Shown: positions 33,091 through 42,510, counted from the first letter of the stretch. The stretch: DNA of 64,000 bases from DAOOVD01 sp035369845 (GCA_035369845.1 DAOOVD010000005.1:1-64000); one strand, 5' to 3'. A program made the numbers and translations. The notes: generated by a model from the sequence alone, not told the origin.

Positions 33091-34233
33091 CTAATCCCTC
33101 TTTCCGAAGTAATCCTCATAGATGTACATCAGCTCTTTGTCAAAAAGCGGCCGCTTCAGGGCGACTGTGGTGGCGCGGACTTTGGGCAGCAGTTCCTTGG
33201 CCTGATGCTCGGTCAGAATTTTGCCGAACTCGGCGAACTTGGCCTTTAAAGACGCCGTTCCGGAATGCTTGCCGATCACAATCTGGCGCTGCAGGCCGAC
33301 TTCTTCGGGATGAAACGCTTCGTAGGTCTTCGGGTCTTTCTGCACACCGTCGGCGTGAATGCCGGCTTCGTGGGCAAACATGTTCGTACCCACGATGGCC
33401 TTCCATTTGGGAAGCTCCCTGCCCGAGGCGCGCGATACGTACTCCGCCACTTCCAGGAACATTTCCGTCTTGAAATTCAAATCGATATTGTAAAGGTGCT
33501 TCAACGCCATGACCACTTCTTCCAGGGCGGCGTTACCGGCCCTTTCGCCGAGACCCAGAACGGTCACGCCGATGTACACGGCCCCCGCCCTTACCCCGGC
33601 CAGGGCGTTGGCCGTGGCCATGCCGAAATCGTTGTGGGTGTGCATTTCAATGTCAATATCCGCCGCCTCCCTGATCCGTTTTATCTGATCGTAAATGGCA
33701 AACGGCTCCATGATTCCCACGGTATCGCAGTAGCGCAGGCGGTCGGCGCCGGCTTCTTTGGCGGCTCTTGCAAACTCGATCAGAAAATTCAAATCGCTTC
33801 GCGAGGCGTCCTCGGCATTGACCGAGATTTTCATTCCTTCCTTTTTAGCGAACCTGGTGGCTTTGACCATCTGATCCAGGACCTGTTCCCTCGTCGATCT
33901 CAACTTGTGCTTGATGTGGATGTCCGAGGTGGAAATGGATATGGCAACGGCATCGACGCCGCAATTAATAGACTGTTCGATGTCTTTTATCACAGGGCGG
34001 TTCCAGCCCATAATGCTGGCCTTCAGCCCGGCCCGGCAGATGGCCCTGATGGCCTCCTTCTCATCTCCACCCATGACGGGGATTCCGGCTTCGATCTGGT
34101 GAACGCCGATTTCGTCAAGAAGCTTTGCAATCCGGACTTTTTCCCTGTTTGCAAAGACCACTCCCGCCGTCTGCTCCCCGTCTCTCAAAGTAGTGTCGAC
34201 AATGATGATTTCCCTGTCAGTCATATTCCTCAC
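33091..34233 (-). CDS. Homocitrate synthase / Re-citrate synthase-like enzyme (NifV group)
   Basis: A 380-residue DRE-TIM acyltransferase that condenses acetyl-CoA with a 2-oxoacid. Seen: IIIVDTTLRDGEQTAGVVF at the N-terminus, the metal-binding EMHTHNDFGMATANALAGVRAG, VLGLGERAGNAALEEV and the C-terminal GKHSGTASLKAKF. There is no long regulatory C-domain as in LeuA. NifV-type enzymes include homocitrate synthase and the clostridial Re-citrate synthase. Because isomerase and isocitrate-type dehydrogenase genes follow directly and no nif gene is seen, a route from oxaloacetate to 2-oxoglutarate is the favoured reading. A sigma-A-like promoter lies about 75 bp upstream. Confidence 0.88.
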   Translation of the reverse strand: MRNMTDREIIIVDTTLRDGEQTAGVVFANREKVRIAKLLDEIGVHQIEAGIPVMGGDEKEAIRAICRAGLKASIMGWNRPVIKDIEQSINCGVDAVAISISTSDIHIKHKLRSTREQVLDQMVKATRFAKKEGMKISVNAEDASRSDLNFLIEFARAAKEAGADRLRYCDTVGIMEPFAIYDQIKRIREAADIDIEMHTHNDFGMATANALAGVRAGAVYIGVTVLGLGERAGNAALEEVVMALKHLYNIDLNFKTEMFLEVAEYVSRASGRELPKWKAIVGTNMFAHEAGIHADGVQKDPKTYEAFHPEEVGLQRQIVIGKHSGTASLKAKFAEFGKILTEHQAKELLPKVRATTVALKRPLFDKELMYIYEDYFGKRD

Positions 34234-34307
34234 TCACCCCAATCAACAAACTAACTGAAAAAACCGCGCGCACTGCAATACCGGACACACCCGGAACGCT
34301 TACAAAA

Positions 34308-34336
34308 ATAGTACCACAAATCCCGAACTCTTGAAA
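34308..34336 (-). promoter_or_regulatory. Putative promoter of the (homo)citrate module
   Basis: TTTCAA (34331–34336), 17 bp, TACTAT (34308–34313) on the minus strand. The -35 box is weak and the -10 box fair. Position between the gatB terminator and the synthase gene supports it. Confidence 0.5.
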
Positions 34337-34373
34337 GACACAAAGATTCGCTGCCGCAAGTGTTCCGGAACCA

Positions 34374-34400
34374 CAACAAAAGGGCCCGCCTGGAGCCCTT
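34374..34400 (-). terminator. Intrinsic terminator of gatCAB
   Basis: AAGGGC (34395–34400 on the minus strand) pairs with GCCCTT (34380–34385) around TCCAGGCGG and is followed by TTGTTG. It lies 67 bp after the gatB stop. Confidence 0.65.
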
Positions 34401-34466
34401 ATCTGCAATGCCTCTGTCCGTTGTATTGCCGCTTTGCGCTTAATGTCCCCGCAAAAACCGTCCGCG

Positions 34467-35903
34467 CTAGAGCCTTTCCTTCAGCAGCCGGTTCACCAGT
34501 TCCGGGTTTGCCTTCCCCTTCGTGGCTTTCATCACCTGGCCCACCAGGAAGCCGAGAGCTTTTTCCTTGCCGGCCCGGTAGTCCTCCACCGTCTTGGGGT
34601 TGCCGGCAATGACCCCGTCCACGACGGCGGCGATTGCTCCCTCGTCGCTAATCTGGACCAGACCCTTTTCTTTTACTATCGTATCCGGGTCTTTTCCGCT
34701 TGCAAACATTTCCTCGAACACCGTCTTGGCGATCTTGCCGCTGATGGTTCCCCTGTCCATCAACTGAAGCATTGAGGCCAGTTGCCCGGGTTTGATCCTG
34801 CAGCCGTCTATTTCCATATTGTTCGCGTTCAGCAGCCTCAAGAGATCGCCCATAATCCAGTTGCCGACGATTTTCGGGTTGGGATAGGCCCGCACGCAGG
34901 CTTCGAAGAAATCGGCCAGTTCCTTGGTACTGGTAAGCACCCCGGCATCGTAGGCCGGCAGGGCATATTCCCTCACGTAACGCTCCCTTTTGGCGTCGGG
35001 AAGCTCCGGAAGGGAGCGGCGGATATCTTCAACCCACTCTTCGTCTATCACCAGCGGCACCAGGTCCGGATCCGGGAAATAACGGTAGTCGTGGGCCTGC
35101 TCTTTACTGCGCATGGGCAACGTTACTCCCCTGCCCTCATCCCACGTCCGGGTTTCCTGGACAATCCGCCCGCCTTCCTCGATCACCTCGATCTGGCGCT
35201 CAATCTCGTAAGCCAGCGCCCTTTGAAGGGCCTTGAAGGAATTCAGGTTTTTTATCTCGGTTTTTGTCCCGAACACCCGGCTCCCCGCCCGCCGCACGGA
35301 AATATTGGCGTCGCAGCGCAGGCTGCCCTCCTCCATCTTGCAGTCGGAAACACCGGTATAATGAATGACGGCCCTCAGTTTCTCCATGTACCGGCGCGCC
35401 TCTTCCGGCGTTCGCAGGTCCGGTTCGGAGACAACTTCAATCAGGGGAACCCCCGCCCGGTTGTAGTCCACCAGCGAGTATGGCGTCGTCGTGATGGCGC
35501 CCTGATGCACCAGCTTGCCGGTGTCCTCCTCCATGTGCAGGCGGGCAATGCCTATCCTTTTGGGACCCTCCTCAGTATCTATTTCCAGATAGCCATTCTC
35601 GGCTATGGGCAGGTCGTACTGCGAAATCTGGTAGTTTTTGGGCATGTCGGGGTAGTAGTAGTTTTTCCGGTCGAACTTGGAAAAGCCGGCTATCCTGCAG
35701 TTCAAGGCCAGGGCCGCCCGGACCGCATATTCGACAACCGTTTTGTTGACAACCGGAAGCACCCCCGGCAGGCCCAGGCAAACAGGGCAGACGTGGGTGT
35801 TCGGCTCACCGCCGAATTCCGTGGTGGAATCGCAAAATATCTTCGACCTCGTTTTAAGCTCCACGTGCACTTCCAGACCGATCACAGCTTCATATCGGGC
35901 CAA
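34467..35903 (-). CDS. gatB: Asp-tRNA(Asn)/Glu-tRNA(Gln) amidotransferase subunit B
   Basis: tRNA-binding and kinase-like subunit of GatCAB, which converts Glu-tRNA(Gln) and/or Asp-tRNA(Asn) to the amides. The 478-residue chain opens ARYEAVIGLEVHVELKTRSKIFC and has the cradle motif CPVCLGLPGVLPVVN and DYNRAGVPLIEVVSEPD. A YqeY-like helical tail ends LVNRLLKERL. The start is a TTG at 35903 with GGGAGGG seven bases upstream, one base after the gatA stop. A start at 35966 would overlap gatA. Presence implies indirect Gln- or Asn-tRNA synthesis. Confidence 0.96.
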   Translation of the reverse strand: MARYEAVIGLEVHVELKTRSKIFCDSTTEFGGEPNTHVCPVCLGLPGVLPVVNKTVVEYAVRAALALNCRIAGFSKFDRKNYYYPDMPKNYQISQYDLPIAENGYLEIDTEEGPKRIGIARLHMEEDTGKLVHQGAITTTPYSLVDYNRAGVPLIEVVSEPDLRTPEEARRYMEKLRAVIHYTGVSDCKMEEGSLRCDANISVRRAGSRVFGTKTEIKNLNSFKALQRALAYEIERQIEVIEEGGRIVQETRTWDEGRGVTLPMRSKEQAHDYRYFPDPDLVPLVIDEEWVEDIRRSLPELPDAKRERYVREYALPAYDAGVLTSTKELADFFEACVRAYPNPKIVGNWIMGDLLRLLNANNMEIDGCRIKPGQLASMLQLMDRGTISGKIAKTVFEEMFASGKDPDTIVKEKGLVQISDEGAIAAVVDGVIAGNPKTVEDYRAGKEKALGFLVGQVMKATKGKANPELVNRLLKERL

Positions 35904-35904
35904 A

Positions 35905-37380
35905 TTAAAACCCTCCCAAACCTGTATCTGAAGGAAACATCTTGTGATAGCCGGTGTTCTGCTCAAAGGTATAGGCCACCCGGAGCAGCATGCCCTCGTC
36001 GAAATGCCTGCCCATTATCTGGAGGCCTACCGGCATTCCCTCCGCAAAGCCGCAGGGGATGGATATGCCCGGTATGCCGGCCAGGTTCACCGATATGGTG
36101 CAGATGTCCGACAGGTACATCTGAAGCGGATCGCCGGTTTTTTCACCGATACGGAAGGCCGTCGTGGGCGACACCGGTGAAATAAGCACGTCGTACTTTT
36201 CCAGGGCGCGGTCGAAATCCTCCTTGATCAGCGTGCGCACCTTCAGCGCCTTCAGATAGTACGCGTCATAATACCCCGCTGCAAGGGCGTATGTCCCCAG
36301 CATAATCCTGCGTTTGACCTCCGCGCCGAAACCGCGGCTGCGCGTCTTCACAAACATGTCGATCACGTCCCCGGCGTCTTCCGCCCGGAAACCGTAGCGC
36401 ACGCCGTCATAGCGGGCCAGATTCGAGCTGGCTTCGGCCGGCGCGATCAGGTAATAAGTGGGCAGGGCGTATTCCGAGTGGGGCAGCGTGGTATATTCCA
36501 CCACCGCGCCGAGAGACTCGAAAAGCGCCATGGCTTTCTCAATTGCGCCGCGCACCCCGGGGTCCGTCCCTTCGGCCATGTACTCCTCCGGCACCCCGAT
36601 TTTAATCCCGCGCACGTCGTTTATCAAAAAACCGGTGTAATCCGGAACGTCAAACCTGGCAGACGTCGAATCCAGCGGGTCGTGCCCGCAGATTACGTTC
36701 AGCATCTGGGCGCAGTCCGTAACGTCCCTGGAAAACGCCCCGATCTGGTCGAGAGAGGAGGCGAACGCGATCAGCCCGAACCGGGAAACAGCCCCGTAGG
36801 TGGGTTTTATTCCGACAACACCGCAGAACGAAGCAGGCTGCCGGATCGATCCCCCGGTGTCGGAACCAAGCGCGCAGACAGCCTCGCCCGCCGCGACGGC
36901 CGCCGCCGAACCCCCGCTGGAACCTCCCGGCACCCGCCCGGTGTCCCAGGGGTTGCGGGTGGTAAAGAAAGCGGAGTTTTCAGTTGAAGAACCCATTGCG
37001 AACTCGTCCATGTTGGTTTTGCCGGTCATAACCGCCCCGGCGGCGTCAAGTCTCTTTACCACGGTGGCGCTGTAAGGGGGAACGAAATTGGCCAGAATTT
37101 TGGACGCGGCCGTGGTGCGCACACCGTCGGTACATATATTGTCTTTTACGGCGACGGGAATGCCGGACAGCGGGGATACCCCCTCCCCGTTCCGGATCAG
37201 CCCGTCCACATGCCTGGCGCGTTCCAGGGCCAGTTCTTTAGTCCTGGTTATGTAAGCGCAAATCTTATCGTCAGCCGCCTCTATTCTTTCAAAAACAGTT
37301 TCGCACAATTCTTCTGCCGATATTTCCTTTTTTGTCAACAGTCCGTGCAGTTCGTGCGCCGTCAGCCGGTAAAGCTGCAA
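35905..37380 (-). CDS. gatA: Asp-tRNA(Asn)/Glu-tRNA(Gln) amidotransferase subunit A
   Basis: Amidase-signature subunit of 491 residues that hydrolyses glutamine and supplies ammonia to GatB. The Ser-cisSer-Lys triad is seen: Lys in VAVKDNICTDG, the Gly/Ser-rich region GRVPGGSSGGSAAAVAAGEAVCALGSDTGGSIRQPASFCGVVGIKPTYG. The C-terminal part ends with NLAGIPGISIPCGF. It lies between gatC (103 bp gap with a palindrome) and gatB (one-base gap). Confidence 0.97.
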   Translation of the reverse strand: MQLYRLTAHELHGLLTKKEISAEELCETVFERIEAADDKICAYITRTKELALERARHVDGLIRNGEGVSPLSGIPVAVKDNICTDGVRTTAASKILANFVPPYSATVVKRLDAAGAVMTGKTNMDEFAMGSSTENSAFFTTRNPWDTGRVPGGSSGGSAAAVAAGEAVCALGSDTGGSIRQPASFCGVVGIKPTYGAVSRFGLIAFASSLDQIGAFSRDVTDCAQMLNVICGHDPLDSTSARFDVPDYTGFLINDVRGIKIGVPEEYMAEGTDPGVRGAIEKAMALFESLGAVVEYTTLPHSEYALPTYYLIAPAEASSNLARYDGVRYGFRAEDAGDVIDMFVKTRSRGFGAEVKRRIMLGTYALAAGYYDAYYLKALKVRTLIKEDFDRALEKYDVLISPVSPTTAFRIGEKTGDPLQMYLSDICTISVNLAGIPGISIPCGFAEGMPVGLQIMGRHFDEGMLLRVAYTFEQNTGYHKMFPSDTGLGGF

Positions 37381-37465
37381 GGTCTCACCTCCCCAAAAAA
37401 CCTTTAAAGCGCGTTATTAAACCGACATTTTCACACTTTAACAATTCAAATTAGAAAACGTTAGA

Positions 37466-37486
37466 AAAAGGACCTGTCCCTTTTTA
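37466..37486. repeat. GGACCTGTCC-type short palindrome at gatC 3' end
   Basis: AAAAAGGACCTGTCCCTTTTT overlaps the gatC stop codon in the gatC–gatA gap. On the minus strand it reads AAAAAGGGACAGGTCCTTTTT, resembling a weak terminator. Member of the small GGGACWGTCCC palindrome set. Confidence 0.55.
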
Positions 37487-37765
37487 CACAATTCTGGGAA
37501 CTTTGAAGTAGCTTCCGTCACGGTCGGGGCAGTTGGCCAGGGCTTCTTCACGGGATATATGCTGCCCCACCCAGTCCTCGCGAAAAACATTTTTCAGCGG
37601 CAGAACGTGAGCCGTGGGCTGAACGTTTTCCGTGTCGAGGCGCTGCAGGTACTGAAAGTACTCCAATATCTCATTTAACTGCCTCGTGTACATTTCCCTT
37701 TCTTCGTCCGTCAGCTCCAGCCGCCCCAGCAAGGCCACGTGGTCGACATCCTTCCCGGTAATCAA
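37484..37765 (-). CDS. gatC: Asp-tRNA(Asn)/Glu-tRNA(Gln) amidotransferase subunit C
   Basis: A 93-residue small subunit that wraps and stabilises the GatA–GatB interface. Family pattern: DVDHVALLGRLELTDEEREMYTRQLNEILEYFQYLQRLDTENVQPTAHV near the N-terminus and DEPSL-like end replaced by DGSYFKVPRIV. The start is TTG with AAGGTGA upstream. It is the first gene of the gatCAB unit and follows a strong promoter by about 30 bp. Confidence 0.95.
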   Translation of the reverse strand: MITGKDVDHVALLGRLELTDEEREMYTRQLNEILEYFQYLQRLDTENVQPTAHVLPLKNVFREDWVGQHISREEALANCPDRDGSYFKVPRIV

Positions 37766-37797
37766 ACCGTCACCTTCTTCCCTAAAAAACTTACATT

Positions 37798-37826
37798 ATT
37801 ATAACAATAAGCGGAATCCCGGTCAA
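37798..37826 (-). promoter_or_regulatory. Sigma-A promoter of gatCAB
   Basis: TTGACC (37821–37826), 17 bp, perfect TATAAT (37798–37803) on the minus strand. It begins inside the gap after the phosphomutase stop (37842). Confidence 0.85.
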
Positions 37827-37841
37827 ACCTTTCCTCCTTGA

Positions 37842-39224
37842 CTAATACTCCCACTCGAATCTTCCCACTTCGGGGAACTTGCTCAGGGCTTCCTGCATGG
37901 TGTCGCATATGCGCCGGAGCCCTTCCCGGGTTTTGGCCTCGCACCTGGCCACCAGAACCGGCTGGGTGTTGGACGCCCGCACCAGCCCCCAGCCGTCGTC
38001 AAACAGCACCCGTACCCCGTCGACGTCTACAACCTCATTATCACGCTTAAACCGATCCGCCAGGCCGCTTACCACCCTGAACTTGTCCTGGTCGGAGCAG
38101 GGCACTCTCGTCTCTGCCGTGGAGTAATACCTTGGTATTTCTTTAAGCATTGCTGAGAGCGTCTCCCCGGAGTTGGAGAGAATCCGCAAAAGGCGGCCGG
38201 CCGCGTAGAACGCGTCGTCAAAGCCGTAGTACTCGTCGGCGAAGAACATGTGTCCCGACATTTCACCGGTAAAAACAGCGCCTGTTTCCTTCATCTTGGC
38301 TTTTATCAGAGAGTGGCCCGTCTTGTAAAAGAAAGGCTTTCCGCCCAGACGGGCGACCTCGTCGACGAGAGCCTGGGAGCACTTGACCTCAATAATGGCG
38401 ACGGCCCCGGGGTGCTTCGCCATTACTTCCCGCCAGTACAGGCACATCAACATGTCGCCCCAGATAATCCCTCCCCTCTCGTCCACCACTCCTATCCTGT
38501 CGGCGTCACCGTCGAAGGCAATGCCCAAATCCGCCTCCTCATCAACCACGGTCTTTCTGAGCTCACGCAGGTTTGCCGTTTTGACCGGGTCCGGCTGGTG
38601 GTTTGGAAAAGTCCCGTCAGATTCGCAGTAAAGCGGCACAACCTCACAGCCCCAGTTAAGGAAAATCTTTTCGGCAAAAAGGGAGGCCGTTCCGTTTCCG
38701 CAGTCCACCACCACCTTCAGCTTCCGCGGCCCCAGTTTTATCTTGTCCTTCAACATGGCCAGATAGGCCGGGACCGCGTCCATTTCCTCCCGCCTTCCCG
38801 CGCCGGCGGAGAAGTCGCCTGCAAGCATCAGTTCCTTAAGCCCTTGTATCTCCGGGCCGTAAATCGTGCCGCTGCCGAGGGCGATTTTAAAGCCGTTTTC
38901 ATCGGGAGGATTGTGGCTGCCGGTAATCATCACCGCCCCGTCTATCCCGTAATGCACCCTGGCGTAATAGACCACCGGGGTGACAACAAGTCCGATATCC
39001 GCAACGTCGCACCCTGATGCCGACAAACCCCTGATTATGGCGTCTCTCAAACGCCCCGAACTCAGGCGGTTGTCCCTGCCCACCAAAACCCGGGCCGTTC
39101 CGGTTTTCCTGACAACAGTTCCGAAAGCCTTCCCCAGCAGCTCTGCGGTTTCGTCAGTCAGGTCGCGTTCAGCCACTCCCCGGATATCGTACTGGCGAAA
39201 TATCTGAGGGTTTATTGCCGTCAC
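37842..39224 (-). CDS. Phosphomannomutase/phosphoglucomutase
   Basis: A 460-residue alpha-D-phosphohexomutase that interconverts hexose 6- and 1-phosphates. The catalytic phosphoserine loop GAVMITGSHNPPDENGFK is intact, and the metal loop reads GIAFDGDADRIGVVDERG. The sugar-binding GEMSGHMFFADEYYGFDDAF and the C-terminal phosphate site RASNTQPVLVARCEA are also present. It lies 29 bp after the GDP-mannose pyrophosphorylase gene, so mannose 1-phosphate supply for GDP-mannose is the likely role. It contrasts with the degenerate mutase half in the fusion at 25447–27903. Confidence 0.94.
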   Translation of the reverse strand: MTAINPQIFRQYDIRGVAERDLTDETAELLGKAFGTVVRKTGTARVLVGRDNRLSSGRLRDAIIRGLSASGCDVADIGLVVTPVVYYARVHYGIDGAVMITGSHNPPDENGFKIALGSGTIYGPEIQGLKELMLAGDFSAGAGRREEMDAVPAYLAMLKDKIKLGPRKLKVVVDCGNGTASLFAEKIFLNWGCEVVPLYCESDGTFPNHQPDPVKTANLRELRKTVVDEEADLGIAFDGDADRIGVVDERGGIIWGDMLMCLYWREVMAKHPGAVAIIEVKCSQALVDEVARLGGKPFFYKTGHSLIKAKMKETGAVFTGEMSGHMFFADEYYGFDDAFYAAGRLLRILSNSGETLSAMLKEIPRYYSTAETRVPCSDQDKFRVVSGLADRFKRDNEVVDVDGVRVLFDDGWGLVRASNTQPVLVARCEAKTREGLRRICDTMQEALSKFPEVGRFEWEY

Positions 39225-39253
39225 TGTTTCAAGCCCCCTTATGCAAATTTCAG

Positions 39254-40327
39254 CTAAAGGACGTCGTCGAACCCTTTGTCTCTAAGGGCCTGCACAACCC
39301 TCTTGATCTCCTGGGCCCGGTCCTTGCGGCAGATCATCAGGCTGTCCCTGTCGTTGACCACGATCATGTCGTCGACTCCCAAAAGCGCGACGGTTTTACC
39401 GTCGGAAATGACATAAGAATTGGTGGTGTCGATGAGAACACCGCTGCCCTGGAGAACATTGCCGAAGGCGTCCTTTTCAGCGTACTTTTCCAGGGCCGTC
39501 CAGCATCCTATGTCATCCCAGCCGAAATCACCCGGGACGACCAGTACGTTTCCGGCGTGCTCGAGAACGCCGTAATCGATGGATATTCTGGTCAGCCCGG
39601 CGTACACTTCTTCGAGCACTTCCGGATAACGCGACGTACCGAGATGTTCCATTATTTTTTGAAGCCCCTCGCTTAATCGGGGGAGGAATTCTTCAATCAA
39701 CTCAAGAATGAGGTCGACCCGCCAGACAAACATACCGCTGTTCCACAGGTAATCCCCGCTCGCGATGAACTCCGCGGCCCGGCCGTAATCCGGCTTTTCA
39801 AAAAAATGCTGGACCCGGTAGGCCGGTATCCCACCGTAAGTGTCGAGCATTTTCCCGCGCTTTATATATCCGTACCCCGTTTCAGGACCCCGGGGGGTGA
39901 TTCCCAGAGTGACGATGACGTTTTCCCTGCCGGCCGCCGTAACCGCGCTTTTCAGGATTTCCCGGAACCGGGAAACGTCACCTATATAATGATCGGCCGG
40001 CAAGACCACCATCACCTCATGCGGGTCCCTCCGGCTCAAAACAAGGGCGGCAAGCCCCACAGCCGCTGCAGTATCCCTTCCGAACGGCTCGATTATTATG
40101 TTCTCTTCAGGAAGATGCGGAGCCTGTTCCCGGATGGTTTCTTTGAATTCCTTCCCGGCAATCACATAGGTGTCCGTTATGCCTACCAACCCCTTGAGCC
40201 TTTCCAAGGTGAGCTGCAGCATTGTTTTATCGCCGAGCAGCTTTAAAAACTGCTTGGGCCTGTCCATCCTGCTGCGCGGCCAGAACCTCTCCCCGCGCCC
40301 ACCGGCCATAATGACGGCAAAAGGCAA
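39254..40327 (-). CDS. manC: Mannose-1-phosphate guanylyltransferase
   Basis: A 357-residue nucleotidyltransferase forming GDP-mannose from GTP and mannose 1-phosphate. The N-terminal loop is AVIMAGGRGERFWPRSRMDRPKQFLKL, followed by EPFGRDTAAAVGLAAL and VLPADHYIGD. FFEKPDY supplies the catalytic Lys region, and NSGMFVWRVDLIL follows. The isomerase half of ManC/AlgA fusions is absent. It lies between ligA and the phosphomutase, both in the same direction with short gaps. Confidence 0.92.
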   Translation of the reverse strand: MPFAVIMAGGRGERFWPRSRMDRPKQFLKLLGDKTMLQLTLERLKGLVGITDTYVIAGKEFKETIREQAPHLPEENIIIEPFGRDTAAAVGLAALVLSRRDPHEVMVVLPADHYIGDVSRFREILKSAVTAAGRENVIVTLGITPRGPETGYGYIKRGKMLDTYGGIPAYRVQHFFEKPDYGRAAEFIASGDYLWNSGMFVWRVDLILELIEEFLPRLSEGLQKIMEHLGTSRYPEVLEEVYAGLTRISIDYGVLEHAGNVLVVPGDFGWDDIGCWTALEKYAEKDAFGNVLQGSGVLIDTTNSYVISDGKTVALLGVDDMIVVNDRDSLMICRKDRAQEIKRVVQALRDKGFDDVL

Positions 40328-40352
40328 AAATAAAACCTCCCTTGTTAAAACT

Positions 40353-42359
40353 CTAAATCATGCCGGTCATTTCCTTGAATTCGCTTTCGTCCAGAATGGG
40401 GATGCCCAGGGCAACGGCCTTGTCGTATTTTGAGCCGGGCCTGTCCCCCACCACGACGTAATCCGTGTTTCTGCCGACGCTTGAGGCGACCCGGCCGCCC
40501 AGACTTTCCACCAGTTCCTCCGCTTCCTGCCGGCTGAATCCCTGCAGCGTCCCGGTAATGACAAAAGTTTTTCCCGACAAAGGCCTGCGGCCTCCGGCAG
40601 GCTGCCTCTCCTCCCTGGTGTTTACGCCGGCCCGTACCAGTTTGTCAATAACCTCGAGGTTCTGCCGGCCCGCAAAGAAGGCTGCTATGCTGGAGGCTAT
40701 TTTCGGACCTATCTCCGGCACGGTCACCAGTTCCTCTTCGGGGGCCTTCATCAACGATTCGAGCGAGCCGTACCGCTCCGCCAGAATTTTGGCCGCGCGC
40801 TCGCCCACGTGGCGGATGCCGAGGGCAAAAACCAGCCTCGCCAGCGAATTCTTTTTGCTGGCTTCAATGGCTCCCAGCAGGTTCCGGGCCGATTTCGGCC
40901 CCATACGTTCGAGGGCCGCCAGGTCCTCGTAGCGCAAAGCATACAAATCCGAAGGGTCGCGCACCAGCCCGGCGTTTAGAAGCTGCCCGGCCACAGCGGG
41001 TCCCAACCCGGCGATGTCCATGGCATTGCGGGAGGCAAAGTGTATTATGCTTTCCCAGAGCCTGGCCGGACAGGCTATTCCCGTACAGCGGGCCGCCGCC
41101 TCGCCTTCGGCCCGCGCCACCTGCGAACCGCAGGCGGGACATTGCGAAGGCATCGACCAGATCTCTTCGCTTCCCGTCCTCTTTTCCCTGAGGACGGACA
41201 CCACCTCGGGAATAACGTCTCCCGCTTTCCGGACGATCACGCTGTCACCGATACGAATGTCCTTTTCCCTGATCATGTCCTCGTTGTGCAGGGTGGCCCT
41301 GCTTACCGTCGTGCCGGCCAGGCGCACGGGCTCGAGTTCCGCGGTGGGTGTAAGCGCCCCGGTCCGCCCCACCCTGACGAAAATGTTTTTTACCCTGGTC
41401 ACCGCCTGTTCAGGCGGAAACTTGTAAGCGACGGCCCAGCGGGGGCTCTTCATGGTAGCCCCGAGCCTCTCCTGCTGGGACAACAAATCTACCTTGATTA
41501 CCAGCCCGTCAACGGCGTAGGGCAGGTCAAAGCGCCGGGACTGCCAGTCCCGGCAGTATCCGACGAGCTCGCGCACGTCATTGAAAATGCTGAACACGTT
41601 TACTTTAAAACCAAGTTCCTTTAATAATTCAAGCCCCTCGGAATGCCGCCGCAGAGACAGCCCTTCGCTGAAGCCTATCCCGTAGACGAAAATGTCCAAC
41701 TGGCGGGAGGCGGTAATCTTGGGGTCAAGTTGGCGCAAGGAACCGGCTGCGGCATTACGCGGGTTGGCGAAAAGGGGTTCTCCCGCCTCTTCCCTGGCCT
41801 CGTTCAGCCTGGCGAAGGACTCCTTCGGCATATACGCCTCCCCCCTGACCTCAAGCCCTGGAACTTCCCGGCGCAACCGCAGGGGCACGCTCCTTATTGT
41901 TTTTAAATTTTCCGTGATGTCCTCGCCGTTTTCACCGTCACCCCGGGTAGCGCCCCTGACCATAACGCCGTTCTCATAGTAAAGCGAAACCGCAAGGCCG
42001 TCTATTTTCGGTTCGACCACGTAGCGCACGTCCTCGCCCGGCAGTCCCTGCCGCACCCTCCGGTCGAAATCCAGCAATTCCGCTTCACTGAACGCATTTG
42101 CCAGGCTGAGCATCGGAGAGAGGTGACGGACCGCGGCAAATCCTTCCCTGGGCTGCCCGCCGACCCTCTGGGTGGGGGAATATGGAGTAACGAGGGAGGG
42201 GTATCTCTTTTCGATTTCCTCCAGTTCCCTCATCATTTCGTCGTACCGGGCATCCGGTATCACAGGATCGTCCAAAACATAATAGCGGTAGTTGTGAATT
42301 TCGATTTCCCTGCGCAGGTTTTCAGCCCTTTCCCGGGCGCGCTCGAAATCCGCGCTCAA
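40353..42359 (-). CDS. ligA: NAD-dependent DNA ligase
   Basis: Seals nicks during replication and repair using NAD+. The 668 residues show domain Ia and the adenylation domain with catalytic Lys in VEPKIDGLAVSLYYENG. An OB fold, then a zinc finger (CPACGSQVARAEGEAAARCTGIACPA), HhH repeats (about 440–580) and a C-terminal BRCT domain (about 590–665, GKTFVITGTLQGFSRQEAEELVESLGG). The start is TTG with GGAGG 11 bases upstream. It is followed by manC and the phosphomutase with gaps under 30 bp. Confidence 0.97.
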   Translation of the reverse strand: MSADFERARERAENLRREIEIHNYRYYVLDDPVIPDARYDEMMRELEEIEKRYPSLVTPYSPTQRVGGQPREGFAAVRHLSPMLSLANAFSEAELLDFDRRVRQGLPGEDVRYVVEPKIDGLAVSLYYENGVMVRGATRGDGENGEDITENLKTIRSVPLRLRREVPGLEVRGEAYMPKESFARLNEAREEAGEPLFANPRNAAAGSLRQLDPKITASRQLDIFVYGIGFSEGLSLRRHSEGLELLKELGFKVNVFSIFNDVRELVGYCRDWQSRRFDLPYAVDGLVIKVDLLSQQERLGATMKSPRWAVAYKFPPEQAVTRVKNIFVRVGRTGALTPTAELEPVRLAGTTVSRATLHNEDMIREKDIRIGDSVIVRKAGDVIPEVVSVLREKRTGSEEIWSMPSQCPACGSQVARAEGEAAARCTGIACPARLWESIIHFASRNAMDIAGLGPAVAGQLLNAGLVRDPSDLYALRYEDLAALERMGPKSARNLLGAIEASKKNSLARLVFALGIRHVGERAAKILAERYGSLESLMKAPEEELVTVPEIGPKIASSIAAFFAGRQNLEVIDKLVRAGVNTREERQPAGGRRPLSGKTFVITGTLQGFSRQEAEELVESLGGRVASSVGRNTDYVVVGDRPGSKYDKAVALGIPILDESEFKEMTGMI

Positions 42360-42432
42360 TCAAGTTGCACCTCCGATCTTACCGGACTGGGCGGTTGTTG
42401 ACAAAACAACCCGGGTCGAAACGTCTGCTTCC

Positions 42433-42472
42433 TTCAACCTCAAGGTCCCGGACAGTTTGTTCGCAGTATGGG
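42433..42472. repeat. Direct repeat flanking element E, left copy
   Basis: About 40 bp beginning TTCAACCTCAAGGTCCCGG. It matches the segment at 42772–42811 (TTCAACCTCGAGGTCACGA…) with about eight differences. The pair brackets repeat E. Confidence 0.6.
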
Positions 42473-42510
42473 ATTATGACACCACCCTTCTGCCACTCCC
42501 TACAACCTTT

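Noticed and set aside
31814..33094. 426-codon plus-strand frame
   Set aside because: Antisense to the LeuC-like gene, which has intact Fe–S motifs; no domain in the antisense frame.
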